A stretch of DNA of 64,000 bases from Tepidanaerobacter acetatoxydans Re1 (GCF_000328765.2 NC_019954.2:2090516-2154515), one strand, 5' to 3'. Positions 50,047 to 59,171 are shown, counted from the first letter of the stretch. Notes: generated by a model from the letters alone, not told the origin. Translations and numbers: made by a program.

Positions 50047-51651
50047 ATGGAAAATGGTAAAATAGCAAAAAAATATATAGCCATTGCGCTCGCGACAATA
50101 CTTACATTAGGGTCAATTGCTGTATTCTATATGCATGGCAATTCACCCATAGCAGCAGAAAAAGAAAACGAAACTGAAACCGAAAAAATAACTTCAGGAA
50201 ATGAAATGGCTTATGAGGAATTGTTTGAAAGGGATCGCATAAACGACATCTACATTGAAATTTCAGAAGCGGATTGGGAAAGCATGCTCGCAGACCCGCT
50301 TGCAGAGGAATATAAGAGTGCAACGATTAAGATAGGTGATATGACTTTAGAAAATGTGGGATTTAGAACAAAGGGAAATCTTACTCTGAAATCTGTTGCC
50401 AGCAGTGATTCAGACCGATACAGTTTTAGAGTTAAGCTGGACAAGTATGAAAAAGGGCAAAACCTTCTTGGCCTTGATGAGTTCGTGCTAAATAACATGT
50501 ACTCAGATCCCTCATATATGAGGGAATATTTAAGCTATGAAGCTCTTAGAGAAATCGGTGCAGATGCACCCCTTGCAAGTTATGCAAATGTGTATATTAA
50601 TGGAGAATTATTTGGATTCTATCTCATGGTTGAAGCTATAGACGACAGCTTTTTAGAGCGCAACTTTGGCGGTGCCGACGGCAATCTGTATAAGCAGGAA
50701 CAGGGCAGCACCCTTCAATATGTAGAGGGGAACAACTATGAAAAAAGTGAGCTAAAAGTTGGCAGTGACGAATCAAAAACCGACCTTAAAAACTTTATAC
50801 AGATTCTAAATGAAATGCCCGAGGGAGAAAAGGGTGATATTGAAAGTGTGCTTGATGTTGACAGTGCATTAAAATATATCGCAGTAAATACGGTTTTAGG
50901 CAATTACGACAGCTACAACGGAAATCTGGCGCAAAACTATTATCTATATGGACAAAATGGCAAATTTACTGTAATTCCCTGGGACTATAACATGTCTATC
51001 GGCGGATTTGGCGGAGGTAATAATCAGATAACAATTCCTATTGATGAGCCTGTATTAGGTGTGAATATGGAAAGTCTTCCACTTATTAACAACCTGCTAG
51101 CAGTGGAGGAATATAAGGAAAGATATCACGGTTACATCCAGGAACTGCTGAATTATCTGGAAAACTTTGAGGAAAGGGTTACACAGTTAGCATCTATTAT
51201 AAGGCCATATGTAGAAGCGGATCCTACTAAATTCTGTACAATGGAACAGTTTGAGGCAAGTATTACTTATTCTGAAGAGTCAACGGATTCAACAGCAAAT
51301 ACTGCTCCTCAAGATGTAGACAATCAACAGGAAAACTCAATGCCTCCTCAGCAGATCCAACCCCAAGATGAGCAGCAGTTTCAAAAGCCTCAGGGCATGC
51401 CAGAAAATCTTGAAAACGGCGAAAGACCTGAGCCCCCTCAAGGCGGCATGGGTGGTGGCGCAAGGAGTGGGCCTGGTGCAGGTGGCAGGGGAATGATGGC
51501 TAGTTCAACTTCTATACTGAATTTTGTAAGAGACAGGGTTAAAAATATAAAGCAACAGTTATCGGGCCAGCTTCCCACAACGGGCAACACTACAATGAAT
51601 GGCAATATGCAGCGAGGCAATCAATTTAATAAAATGAATAAACCTCAGTGA
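50047..51651 (+). CDS. cotH: CotH-kinase-family secreted/membrane protein
   Basis: Exported or membrane-anchored protein of 534 residues: one N-terminal hydrophobic segment (about 10-28), then a CotH protein-kinase-like domain. Motifs: FRTKGNLTLKS (about 97), RYSFRVKLDKY (about 119), LNNMYSDPSYMREYLSYE, VYINGELFGFYLMVE and the metal-binding VIPWDYNMSIGGFGG (about 318). A Pro/Gln/Gly-rich low-complexity insert lies at about 420-485 before the conserved end FVRDRVKNIKQQL. CotH of Bacillus phosphorylates spore coat proteins. This copy sits in a two-component-regulated VTC operon, so its target may be a surface protein instead. Confidence 0.9.
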   Translation: MENGKIAKKYIAIALATILTLGSIAVFYMHGNSPIAAEKENETETEKITSGNEMAYEELFERDRINDIYIEISEADWESMLADPLAEEYKSATIKIGDMTLENVGFRTKGNLTLKSVASSDSDRYSFRVKLDKYEKGQNLLGLDEFVLNNMYSDPSYMREYLSYEALREIGADAPLASYANVYINGELFGFYLMVEAIDDSFLERNFGGADGNLYKQEQGSTLQYVEGNNYEKSELKVGSDESKTDLKNFIQILNEMPEGEKGDIESVLDVDSALKYIAVNTVLGNYDSYNGNLAQNYYLYGQNGKFTVIPWDYNMSIGGFGGGNNQITIPIDEPVLGVNMESLPLINNLLAVEEYKERYHGYIQELLNYLENFEERVTQLASIIRPYVEADPTKFCTMEQFEASITYSEESTDSTANTAPQDVDNQQENSMPPQQIQPQDEQQFQKPQGMPENLENGERPEPPQGGMGGGARSGPGAGGRGMMASSTSILNFVRDRVKNIKQQLSGQLPTTGNTTMNGNMQRGNQFNKMNKPQ

Positions 51652-51720
51652 TAATAGTTATTTTTACAACAATTATAATCTTGTGGGGTGAGGGTAATGC
51701 CTAACCAATAGTAATGGCGA

Positions 51721-52152
51721 TTATATACTTTTGATCAAATTTTTTATCTCTTTAACTCCTTCTCCTGTTATCACTGACACAGGATAGTATTGCCCCTTCA
51801 CCCCACACATTTTTAAATATTCCGCAGCTTTTTGTATGTTAGATTCCGGCAAGTCTACTTTGCTTATTATTCCGTACACCGGGATATTGAACATTTCAGC
51901 AAAGCCGGGAGGGGTTGTGGGTTTAGAGCTTGTAGAATCCTGGACTACAAATATTGCATCGGCATCCATTGCTGTTGTGATTACTGCGTGATTTAAGCGC
52001 CTTATGTCCATATATTCCCCTGGAATATCTATAAAGCCATCTTCGAAAGTAAGCGCTTGGGTTTTTACAGCTTCTCCGCAGCCCCTCAGTGTTTTTATAA
52101 GGGTGGTTTTACCCGACCCGGAAGCACCAATAAACATGACTCTTTTCTGCAA
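51721..52152 (-). CDS. eutP: EutP/PduV-family microcompartment-associated P-loop protein
   Basis: Small Ras-like P-loop protein of about 143 residues linked to bacterial microcompartments; reported acetate kinase activity in Salmonella EutP. Motifs: VMFIGASGSGKTTL (P-loop), DIPGEYMDIRRLNHAVI (switch region), FVVQDSTSS, and ISKVDLP replacing NKxD. The start is ambiguous. GTG 52185 gives a longer N-terminus, but TTG 52152 has GAGG 8 nt upstream and gives QKRVMFIG, matching the family. It follows eutS with almost no gap. No eut or pdu enzyme genes are nearby. Confidence 0.9.
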   Translation of the reverse strand: MQKRVMFIGASGSGKTTLIKTLRGCGEAVKTQALTFEDGFIDIPGEYMDIRRLNHAVITTAMDADAIFVVQDSTSSKPTTPPGFAEMFNIPVYGIISKVDLPESNIQKAAEYLKMCGVKGQYYPVSVITGEGVKEIKNLIKSI

Positions 52153-52186
52153 TTCTTTCACCTCAAAATTAGCAATATGTTTCACC

Positions 52187-52534
52187 TCATGAACGGGTTA
52201 TTGGAGCCGGAGAAAACTCGAGAACTTCCTTTAATACATTTGTGACTTGCTTTAATGATGCCTCAACCGATGCCACATCCCCTGTTATTACTAAAGAACC
52301 GCTGAATCTGTCAAGAAAACCTATATCCACACCAGCAGCTTTAGTTGCTATATCGGCTGCAATAATAGCACCCTCACTTGGAGTGATAGTCATAATGCCT
52401 ATTGCTCCTGCCTTTTCTATCCCTAATTTTTGATAAAGAGAATTGTCAGGGCTGGCGATAAGATGTGCTAAGGTAATTTGTTTGCCTGGAACGTATTCCT
52501 GTATAATTCTCTGTTTAGCTTCATGATCGTCCAC
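52187..52534 (-). CDS. eutS: EutS-type bacterial microcompartment shell protein
   Basis: BMC-domain shell protein of 115 residues, circularly permuted type: [20 protein letters not shown] (about 10-29), [23 protein letters not shown] (about 41-63), and [16 protein letters not shown]. These match EutS/PduU, which forms bent or closed hexamers. It starts with GTG. Shell proteins of this type normally sit in large operons; here only eutP accompanies it. Other shell and enzyme genes may be elsewhere in the genome, or the pair may serve another function. Confidence 0.92.
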   Translation of the reverse strand: MDDHEAKQRIIQEYVPGKQITLAHLIASPDNSLYQKLGIEKAGAIGIMTITPSEGAIIAADIATKAAGVDIGFLDRFSGSLVITGDVASVEASLKQVTNVLKEVLEFSPAPITRS

Positions 52535-52571
52535 ACCTTCACCGCCTTTGTTTTGATTTAAAACACTGACA

Positions 52572-52598
52572 AAAAAAAGATATGGGGGATCTTTTTTT
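52572..52598 (-). promoter_or_regulatory. A/U hairpin in the eutS leader, possible attenuator
   Basis: On the minus strand AAAAAAAGAT pairs with ATCTTTTTTT around a CCCCCAT loop, 38 nt before the eutS GTG. It resembles a weak intrinsic terminator in the leader. Confidence 0.4.
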
Positions 52599-52703
52599 GC
52601 CTTATTATAGATAATAAGTATAATTATTATTGTAATTGTAGTTGTATTCTATGTATTTTTGGTTTTTCCTGCTTTGTACGGGATTTATTTTTAAATAAAT
52701 CAA

Positions 52704-52786
52704 GCCACGTCTTTGAGCATATACTAACAATCCTCTGCTTTTATGACGTGGCTACATTGCCATATAGAAAGACGCCCTTGTCTTTC
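52704..52786 (-). ncRNA. structured leader elements upstream of eutS (two hairpins, unidentified)
   Basis: Minus-strand order: hairpin 1 is GAAAGAC/GTCTTTC (52786-52767) with a six-base loop AAGGGC. It has A at loop position 1 and G at 4, as in ANTAR-binding hairpins. Hairpin 2 has GCCACGTC/GACGTGGC arms (52752-52704) with a 33-nt interior. Ethanolamine-type genes in Firmicutes are often controlled by ANTAR antitermination, but the second loop does not fit and no ANTAR gene is nearby. No known riboswitch was recognised. Confidence 0.35.
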
Positions 52787-52859
52787 AATTTTTATATTGT
52801 AGTAAGTTTGTTCTATTATATAACAATATATATAATTTTTCAATATATTATTTTTTTTG

Positions 52860-52992
52860 AGTTTCCGCAAAAAATAAACCGCATTTACACAAGACTATAA
52901 ATTACATTGACTTGCAGTATTTTATTTGCTGTTTACATATTAAACGTTAAAGGTATTGATTTATCTACGATTCAGAAAAAAATGCGGAAACT
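52860..52992. repeat. 133-bp segment bounded by 10-bp inverted repeats
   Basis: AGTTTCCGCA (52860-52869) and TGCGGAAACT (52983-52992) bound an AT-rich non-coding segment just downstream of the LacI-regulated operon. An internal CCGCATTT/AAATGCGG pair is also present. It could be a miniature inverted-repeat element or a regulatory fold; no target duplication is clear. Confidence 0.35.
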
Positions 52993-52997
52993 TAAAA

Positions 52998-53375
52998 TTA
53001 TTTTTTTATTAACTCGTTAAATTCTATTTTCTCTCCATTAGGCCCTTCAATAGTAAAGAAGCGTACCCCATTTTCAAAAAATGGAAGGCTTTTAATTTCT
53101 GAGTCTAGTATTTTAAAACCTGAAGATCTGAATTCTGAAAATGCAGATTCAATATCTTTAACATTTAATGAAATATGGTCAATGGTACCGGCTTTTCTAG
53201 AAGTATTACTGTTTATATATAATTCTATAAGTAAAGCATTTAGTTTCATAAAAACTACATTATTAGATCTAAAGTAAACTTTAAAACCAAGTTTTTTATA
53301 AAAGTCAACCGATATACCCAGACGCTTTGTTGGAATTCCTACATGCTGCAATCCAGTGGCATAATTAGAATTCAT
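52998..53375 (-). CDS. VOC-superfamily (glyoxalase/dioxygenase fold) protein
   Basis: Metal-binding vicinal-oxygen-chelate protein of 125 residues. Two beta-alpha-beta-beta-beta units give ligands in LQHVGIP (His), LLIELYI (Glu), IDHISLNV (His) and KIEFNE (Glu). Its function could be isomerase, epimerase, lyase or dioxygenase. GGAGGAG precedes the ATG. It is the last gene of the LacI-controlled ABC operon, 22 nt after deoC, so it probably acts on a small sugar-derived carbonyl intermediate (inference). Confidence 0.85.
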   Translation of the reverse strand: MNSNYATGLQHVGIPTKRLGISVDFYKKLGFKVYFRSNNVVFMKLNALLIELYINSNTSRKAGTIDHISLNVKDIESAFSEFRSSGFKILDSEIKSLPFFENGVRFFTIEGPNGEKIEFNELIKK

Positions 53376-53397
53376 CTCTTTTCTCCTCCTGAAGCCA

Positions 53398-54084
53398 TCA
53401 TTTTTTTGATTTTAATTTTTTATACTCTTCAATAATTTTCACACCGCTGCTGGTGCCAATCCTACTTGCTCCAGCTTCTATAAACTTTAGGACAGATTGG
53501 ATATCTCTTATGCCTCCGGCAGCCTTAATTTTAATATTATCACCGACGCATGCTTTCATCAGCTTGACATCTTCGATTGTTGCCACACCATTGCCAAAAC
53601 CTGTAGACGTTTTTATAAATGTTGGTTTTACCTTTAGAGCAACTTCGCATAATTTCTTTTTCTCATCATCGCTCAAATAGCAATTTTCGAATATTACTTT
53701 TGAAATAGCTCCTCTCTCATTGCAGGCTTCTACAATTTCTCGCATTTCTTCTTCGATATAAGCCCAATTATCGTTTTTAATTTCTACAATATTTACAACG
53801 TAATCCACCTCTCCTGCACCTTTTTCAATTGCATCTATTGTTTCAAATACTTTTGTCTCGATGGTTGATTGCCCAAGGGGAAACGAAACCGCCGCATCAC
53901 AAAGAACATTACTTCCTTTTAGTATTTTTTTGCAAAATAGAATCACCGCATTGTTAATTGCAACTGTTTTAAAATTATATTTTATAGCATCTTGGCAAAG
54001 TTGAAATAAATCTTTATTTGATATATCCGGTTTTAACAATGTATAATCAATCATATTCGCTAACTCGTCAATTGTTAAATTCAT
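53398..54084 (-). CDS. deoC: deoxyribose-phosphate aldolase
   Basis: Class I aldolase of 228 residues that cleaves 2-deoxyribose-5-phosphate to acetaldehyde and glyceraldehyde-3-phosphate. Catalytic Lys in FIKTSTGFG (about 157) and the second Lys in IKAAGGIR (about 185) are present, with the TIM-barrel pattern GEVDYVVNI and SFPLGQS. It is encoded with a FGGY sugar kinase, aldo-keto reductase and ribose-type ABC importer, so the substrate may be a deoxypentose or related sugar, or a homologue acting on another phosphosugar. Confidence 0.92.
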   Translation of the reverse strand: MNLTIDELANMIDYTLLKPDISNKDLFQLCQDAIKYNFKTVAINNAVILFCKKILKGSNVLCDAAVSFPLGQSTIETKVFETIDAIEKGAGEVDYVVNIVEIKNDNWAYIEEEMREIVEACNERGAISKVIFENCYLSDDEKKKLCEVALKVKPTFIKTSTGFGNGVATIEDVKLMKACVGDNIKIKAAGGIRDIQSVLKFIEAGASRIGTSSGVKIIEEYKKLKSKK

Positions 54085-54098
54085 CTTGGTGTTCCTTT

Positions 54099-55613
54099 CT
54101 ATATTTTATTTAATTGCTCATAAACATCTAACAGAGCATAATAACTTTCATCAAACACTTTTTTAATTCTTTCATACTTCTTGTGATTTTCCAAATCAGG
54201 AATAATATCTTCCTTAATTTTAATAAATTTATGTACTTCATTGAAGTCTTTTAATTCGCCGCTTCCCACGCCAGCTGCAACAGCTGCCCCGATAGAAGTT
54301 GCCTCTTCAAGATAGTTCAACTTATGAACCTTTATGCCATATATATCTGATAATAGATGGAGTATAACATCACTTTGTGCTAATCCCCCAATGACATTTA
54401 TATCGCTAATATCAGATTCTTTTTTGAAAACTTGCAGTATGATAGCAAGATTCATAAGAATTCCTTCAACTGTGGCACGCAGCAAATCTCCTTTGGTATG
54501 TTCCATCTTAAGCCCTATAAAAGCACCTCTTGCTTTAGGATTCCATCTTGGGCTTCTTTCTCCTAATAGATATGGTAGAAATACAAGGCCATTAGCGCCA
54601 ACTTTTGAACTGTTAATTTCTTTATCCATCAATTCGTAAATGCTAATCTTATTCTTTTCTAATATCGATAACCCGTCGAAAAGAATCTTCTTAACAAAAT
54701 TATAAGAGTTAGCTGCGGCCTGCATAGTGCCTGTTGGAGAATAATAGCCGGGAACCATATGAACCCAGTTAAAGGTTCTAAGCTCGTTATCAAAAACCGG
54801 CTCCTTAGATGTAAATGATATCCATGAAGAAGAACCAAGATAGTTATATGCGGCATTTTCCACTACAGATGCAGCTCCGACAGATGCACATACCCCATCA
54901 CCTCCACCAATTATAACTTTAGTGCCTGAAGCTAATCCACATTCTCCTGCTATATTTTTAGATATTTCTCCTACGATATTAGTTGAAGGGTATGCAGCCG
55001 GAAATAAACATTTATCTATACCTGCTGCTTCCATTATTTCATCTGACCATTTACATTTAACGATATCAAAGGCATTAGTTCCAGATGCATCCGAATAATC
55101 TGTAACGAATTCACCCGTAAGCTTATATATGATATAGTCTTTAGGTAACAGAACTTTGCAGGTCTGCTTAAAAACATCAGGTTCGTTGTTGCGCACCCAC
55201 ATTAACTTTTCTATGCTATATGAAGCACTAATTCTATGTCCCGTTATTTTGTAGAACCTGCTTTCATCAATCTTGTTTCTTATGGTTTCTTCTTCTTTTG
55301 TACTTCGCTGGTCAGCCCATATAATTGCGTTCCTCAATGGCCTTCCATTAGAATCCACACAGACGCAGCCCATCATCTGACCGCTAAATGCTACTGCCGA
55401 AACTTTTCTTTTATCTACTCCTTCCAAGAGATGTTTATTAGTTTCGCAAAATGCCTTCCACCAATCTAAAGGATTTTGCTCAGCCCAGTTGCCATTAAAA
55501 AATTTTGTTTCGTATTCATATGTGCAACTATTTATCAATGTTCCATCCGCAGTAAAAAGAGTAGCTTTATCGCCTGACGTTCCCAAATCATGAGCTAATA
55601 AATATTTATTCAT
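54099..55613 (-). CDS. FGGY-family carbohydrate kinase (xylulokinase-like)
   Basis: Sugar kinase of 504 residues phosphorylating an imported or reduced sugar. The N-terminal phosphate-binding loop HDLGTSGDKATLF (about 9-21), WAEQNPLDWW, SGQMMGCVCVD, IWADQRS, the catalytic-Asp region DYSDASGTNAFD (about 175) and the C-terminal ATP-site GGLAQSDVILHLLSDI (about 413) are all present. It is xylulokinase/erythrulose-kinase-like, but sugar identity cannot be read from sequence. 14 nt separate it from deoC, whose product likely cleaves the phosphosugar that this kinase makes. Confidence 0.9.
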   Translation of the reverse strand: MNKYLLAHDLGTSGDKATLFTADGTLINSCTYEYETKFFNGNWAEQNPLDWWKAFCETNKHLLEGVDKRKVSAVAFSGQMMGCVCVDSNGRPLRNAIIWADQRSTKEEETIRNKIDESRFYKITGHRISASYSIEKLMWVRNNEPDVFKQTCKVLLPKDYIIYKLTGEFVTDYSDASGTNAFDIVKCKWSDEIMEAAGIDKCLFPAAYPSTNIVGEISKNIAGECGLASGTKVIIGGGDGVCASVGAASVVENAAYNYLGSSSWISFTSKEPVFDNELRTFNWVHMVPGYYSPTGTMQAAANSYNFVKKILFDGLSILEKNKISIYELMDKEINSSKVGANGLVFLPYLLGERSPRWNPKARGAFIGLKMEHTKGDLLRATVEGILMNLAIILQVFKKESDISDINVIGGLAQSDVILHLLSDIYGIKVHKLNYLEEATSIGAAVAAGVGSGELKDFNEVHKFIKIKEDIIPDLENHKKYERIKKVFDESYYALLDVYEQLNKI

Positions 55614-55624
55614 TTCATCACCAC

Positions 55625-56605
55625 TTATATATATTTATAAGGTTCTATAATTATTTCGATTTCATTTAGTTCCTCTTCGGTCAAATCCCACATCGTCGAA
55701 CGAATATTTTTTTCCAGTTGAGCTATACTGGAAGCACCCGCAATAATGGAAGTTACTTCATTTTTCTGTCTTAACCAATTCAACGCAATTTCATTTAATG
55801 GCCTTTCAATTTTGTTTGCAAAATTCTCTAAAGCAGCAACACCTTCGTAATATTTTTTGTATAGTTCTCCTCTTAATTTTGGGTTCTCATTCCTAATGTC
55901 TTTTTCGGAAAAGTTGCCATTTGCCTTGAATTTGCCAGTAAGTAGGCCTTGGAATAATGGGCTATATGGAAAGAAAGCTTGCTGATACTTTCTAACTGTT
56001 GGCAGTACCTCATCTTCTGTTTTATATTCTAATGGTATATTATGATAACTATTGGTATTTCTTTCCAGCATATTGTATAAGGCCTGTTGCGAATTTATTT
56101 CAATCATAGACATAAAAGTTTTTACATCTTTTTGTGAAAAATTGGATAAACCAATATATCTAATCTTCCCGGTTTTTTTGATTTCCTCTAAAACACTAAC
56201 TGTTTCTTCAATTGGTGTATTATGATCAGGCCAGTGTAGTTGATATATGTCAACATAATCTGTTTGAAGCCTGCGCAAGCTGTCATCTATTTCCTTTAAT
56301 ATGCTTTCTTTGCTTAGATTATTTGTAGTTTCATGCTTTTCATTCCAAATCAATCCACACTTTGTAGCTATCAAAACTTTGCTACGTTTGCTACCTTTTA
56401 AAGCTTTCCCTAGCACGGTTTCTGCTTTACCAAAACCGTATACTGGAGCTACATCAAAAAGGTTAATTCCATTGTCAATAGCTGTATGGACAATCTTTAT
56501 AGAATTTTCTTCGTCTGAATTATCCCATTGACCTCCAAAATTCCAGCAACCCACTCCGATTACAGCGATTTCTTCTTTAATTTTTTCAACTTTTTTATAT
56601 AACAT
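55625..56605 (-). CDS. aldo/keto reductase
   Basis: NAD(P)H-dependent oxidoreductase of 326 residues with an AKR TIM barrel. The tetrad is visible: Asp and Tyr in FDVAPVYGFGKAE (about 50-62), Lys in LIATKCG (about 80) and His in IYQLHWPDHN (about 117); IRYIGLSNF and the cofactor part IIAGASSIAQLEKNI also fit. ATG 56605 is chosen because GGAGG lies 8 nt upstream. Within the LacI-controlled operon it probably oxidises or reduces the sugar before phosphorylation. Confidence 0.92.
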   Translation of the reverse strand: MLYKKVEKIKEEIAVIGVGCWNFGGQWDNSDEENSIKIVHTAIDNGINLFDVAPVYGFGKAETVLGKALKGSKRSKVLIATKCGLIWNEKHETTNNLSKESILKEIDDSLRRLQTDYVDIYQLHWPDHNTPIEETVSVLEEIKKTGKIRYIGLSNFSQKDVKTFMSMIEINSQQALYNMLERNTNSYHNIPLEYKTEDEVLPTVRKYQQAFFPYSPLFQGLLTGKFKANGNFSEKDIRNENPKLRGELYKKYYEGVAALENFANKIERPLNEIALNWLRQKNEVTSIIAGASSIAQLEKNIRSTMWDLTEEELNEIEIIIEPYKYI

Positions 56606-56661
56606 ATTAAAAACCTCCATCTATAATTTTATTTAAATGTCTTAATATACTCCTTAGACTT

Positions 56662-57660
56662 TTATATGTATTGATGTCTTACTTTATCTACTAAAACTGC
56701 CACAACAATTAATGAACCAATTATAATTTCCAGAACAAAGGAGTTTACTCCAAGTAATACACCGCCTTGCCGGAGTGTCGCCATAATCATTGAACCTAGA
56801 ACTGTCCCAATTACACTGCCCGTTCCTCCATCCAGACTTGCCCCTCCAACTACTGCTGAAGCAATAGCATCAAGTTCATAACCATCTCCAGCCGTAGGAA
56901 CACCATTTCCAAGTCTGGATGTAAGTAAAATTCCAGCTATACTGCAAGCAAACGCAGAAAATATATAAACACCATATATGGTTTTTTTAATGTTTATACC
57001 GCTGAGTCTGGCTGCTTCTTTATTACTGCCTACAGCATAAACATTCCTCCCAAAAACTGTTTTTGTTGTAATAAACATAGCAATGATTATCACAACAACC
57101 CATACTAAAAACAAAAACGGTATATTTAAGAATTCAGTCTGGGTGATTTTCCTAAATGCCTCAGGTTGACCAGATATCATACTTGCATTAGTTAGCAACA
57201 TAATAAGTGCTCTTACTACTGTCATTGTTCCCATAGTCGCAATGAAAGGCGGGACTTTTCCATTATGTATCAATATGCCATTAATCAAACCAATAACAAG
57301 ACCTGAAACTAAAGCAATAATTAAAGAAGCAAAAATTGAAATGCCATTTGCCATACATAAAGCCGCCACAATACCTGATAGGCCAGTAACAGAGCCTACC
57401 GATAGGTCAATACCTGCAGAAATAATAACTACCAGCATGCCTATCGCAATTATTCCATAAATTGAAGCTTGCCGTGCAAGAGTCTTTAAATTGTTTACTG
57501 TCAAGAATACATCTGAAGTAACTGAAAAAAATAGAAATAACAAGGTTAATAATATAATCAAATAGATTTCTGTTCTCATCCCCTTGCTAAACAGCTTCGT
57601 CTTGTTTGCATCTTTATTTTGCTTATTCATATTAGCTTTTTCTTTTACTACACTGCTCAT
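56662..57660 (-). CDS. ribose-type ABC transporter permease
   Basis: Membrane permease of 332 residues of the RbsC/AraH family with about 9-10 spans. A charged N-terminal tail of about 28 residues precedes TM1. Characteristic segments are IDLSVGSVTGLSGIVAA (about 86), GLINGILIHNGKVPPFIATMGTM, NKEAARLSGINIKKTIYGVYI (ATPase contact) and SAVVGGASLDGGTGSVIGTVLGS. It pairs with the ATPase upstream (12-nt gap) and the binding lipoprotein. GGGAGG is 5 nt from the ATG. Confidence 0.93.
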   Translation of the reverse strand: MSSVVKEKANMNKQNKDANKTKLFSKGMRTEIYLIILLTLLFLFFSVTSDVFLTVNNLKTLARQASIYGIIAIGMLVVIISAGIDLSVGSVTGLSGIVAALCMANGISIFASLIIALVSGLVIGLINGILIHNGKVPPFIATMGTMTVVRALIMLLTNASMISGQPEAFRKITQTEFLNIPFLFLVWVVVIIIAMFITTKTVFGRNVYAVGSNKEAARLSGINIKKTIYGVYIFSAFACSIAGILLTSRLGNGVPTAGDGYELDAIASAVVGGASLDGGTGSVIGTVLGSMIMATLRQGGVLLGVNSFVLEIIIGSLIVVAVLVDKVRHQYI

Positions 57661-57671
57661 AATAACCTCCC

Positions 57672-59171
57672 TTATTTTATGCCAGAAGCCAACTTTAAGA
57701 TTTTTTCTTCATCAAAATCCGACTTTTCCAATATTTCCATCTGTTCCCCTTCGTACATTACAAGAATCCGATCTGATAATCCCATAACTTCTGGTAAATA
57801 TGAAGAAATTACAATAATGGATTTGCCTTGCTTGACAAGCTGTTCAAAAATTTTATATATTTCTTGTTTAGCTCCAACATCGATTCCAACTGTTGGTTCA
57901 TCAAAGATGAAAATATCACTTTCTTGAGCTAGCCATTTTGCAATTACGACTTTTTGTTGATTTCCACCTGAAAGATTTCCAACCAGCTGATGTATCGAGG
58001 GAGTTTTTGTTTTTAATCTTTCCGCTAATTCAATTGCTTTTTTGTCACTTTTTACCCAATCGATAACTCCGTGAGATGATACTTTATCGATCGCTACCAT
58101 ATTTGTATTAAAAGAAATTGATAAGCCCAATGCCAGTCCTTCATCCTTTCTATTTTCCGGAAGAAGGGCTATACCTTTCTTTATAGCTTCCTCAGGATTA
58201 TCCACTTTTACTTTCTGGTCATTAATATAAATATCTCCTGAATCTTTTTTGTCTGCACCAAAGATACATTTTACTATTTCAGTACGCCCTGAGCCTACCA
58301 ATCCAAACATACCAAATATTTCGCCCTTTCTTACCTCAAAATTTATATTTCTAAATACCTTATCTCTAGAAAGATTTTCTATTTTTAATACTACGGTTCC
58401 ATGCTTAGCCTGATTGATTTTATACATATCGCCGGTTTTTCGGCCAACCATCATAGTAATTAAATCATCTTCATTGGTTTCATCTGTGTTTACCGTCTTC
58501 ACTTTCATACCATCTTTAAGGACGGTTACACGGTCACTAATTTGGAATACTTCATCTAACCTGTGTGTGATATAAATAATTCCCGCGTCTCGACTCTTTA
58601 ACAATCGAATTATCTTAAATAACTCTTCTATTTCTTCGTTTGTTAGTAATGCGGTCGGTTCATCAAATATAACTAATTTAGCTTTAATATGCAGCATCTT
58701 ACCAATTGCAATCATTTCTTGCTGAGCAACAGATAGCTCGTTTATAATAGACCTTGGATTAACATGCATATTAATAGACTCCAAAATCTCTTCTGTTTCT
58801 TTGTACATAGTCTTGTAATCCACAAGGCCTAATTTGTTTTTTGGAAGATGCCCCATATAGAAATTTTCAGCTACAGTTAAATCTTTGGCTAAGTTTACAT
58901 CCTGATAAACTGCCCCTAAACCGTATTTTTCAGCTTGCTGTGGTGATTTAAAATCTACCGATTCGCCATCAATAAATATTTCTCCTGATGTTCTCGAGTA
59001 AACTCCCATTAAAATTTTAATAATAGTAGACTTTCCTGCACCATTTTCCCCAACCAGAGCATGGACTTCGCCTTTACAAATATCAAAACTTACATCATCT
59101 AGTGCCCTAACTCCAGGAAAATCTTTAGTCAAATTTTTAATGCTTACAATATTCTCATCTAATAAAGGCAT
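57672..59171 (-). CDS. ribose-type ABC transporter ATP-binding protein
   Basis: Tandem ATPase of about 499 residues, RbsA family. Domain 1 has Walker A GENGAGKST (about 40), signature LSVAQQEMIAIGKML and Walker B LVIFDEPTA; domain 2 has a degenerate Walker A GLVGSGRTE, LSGGNQQKVVIAKWLA and IFDEPTVGIDVGAK. The start at ATG 59171 (MPLLDENIVSI) is favoured over 59243 because GAGGGAGGG lies 5 nt upstream and family proteins begin here. It powers uptake through the permease encoded downstream. Confidence 0.93.
   Translation of the reverse strand: MPLLDENIVSIKNLTKDFPGVRALDDVSFDICKGEVHALVGENGAGKSTIIKILMGVYSRTSGEIFIDGESVDFKSPQQAEKYGLGAVYQDVNLAKDLTVAENFYMGHLPKNKLGLVDYKTMYKETEEILESINMHVNPRSIINELSVAQQEMIAIGKMLHIKAKLVIFDEPTALLTNEEIEELFKIIRLLKSRDAGIIYITHRLDEVFQISDRVTVLKDGMKVKTVNTDETNEDDLITMMVGRKTGDMYKINQAKHGTVVLKIENLSRDKVFRNINFEVRKGEIFGMFGLVGSGRTEIVKCIFGADKKDSGDIYINDQKVKVDNPEEAIKKGIALLPENRKDEGLALGLSISFNTNMVAIDKVSSHGVIDWVKSDKKAIELAERLKTKTPSIHQLVGNLSGGNQQKVVIAKWLAQESDIFIFDEPTVGIDVGAKQEIYKIFEQLVKQGKSIIVISSYLPEVMGLSDRILVMYEGEQMEILEKSDFDEEKILKLASGIK

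Noticed and set aside
52691-52790. Known riboswitch upstream of eutS
   Set aside because: No cobalamin, c-di-GMP or other familiar core sequence could be found; only unassigned hairpins are reported.
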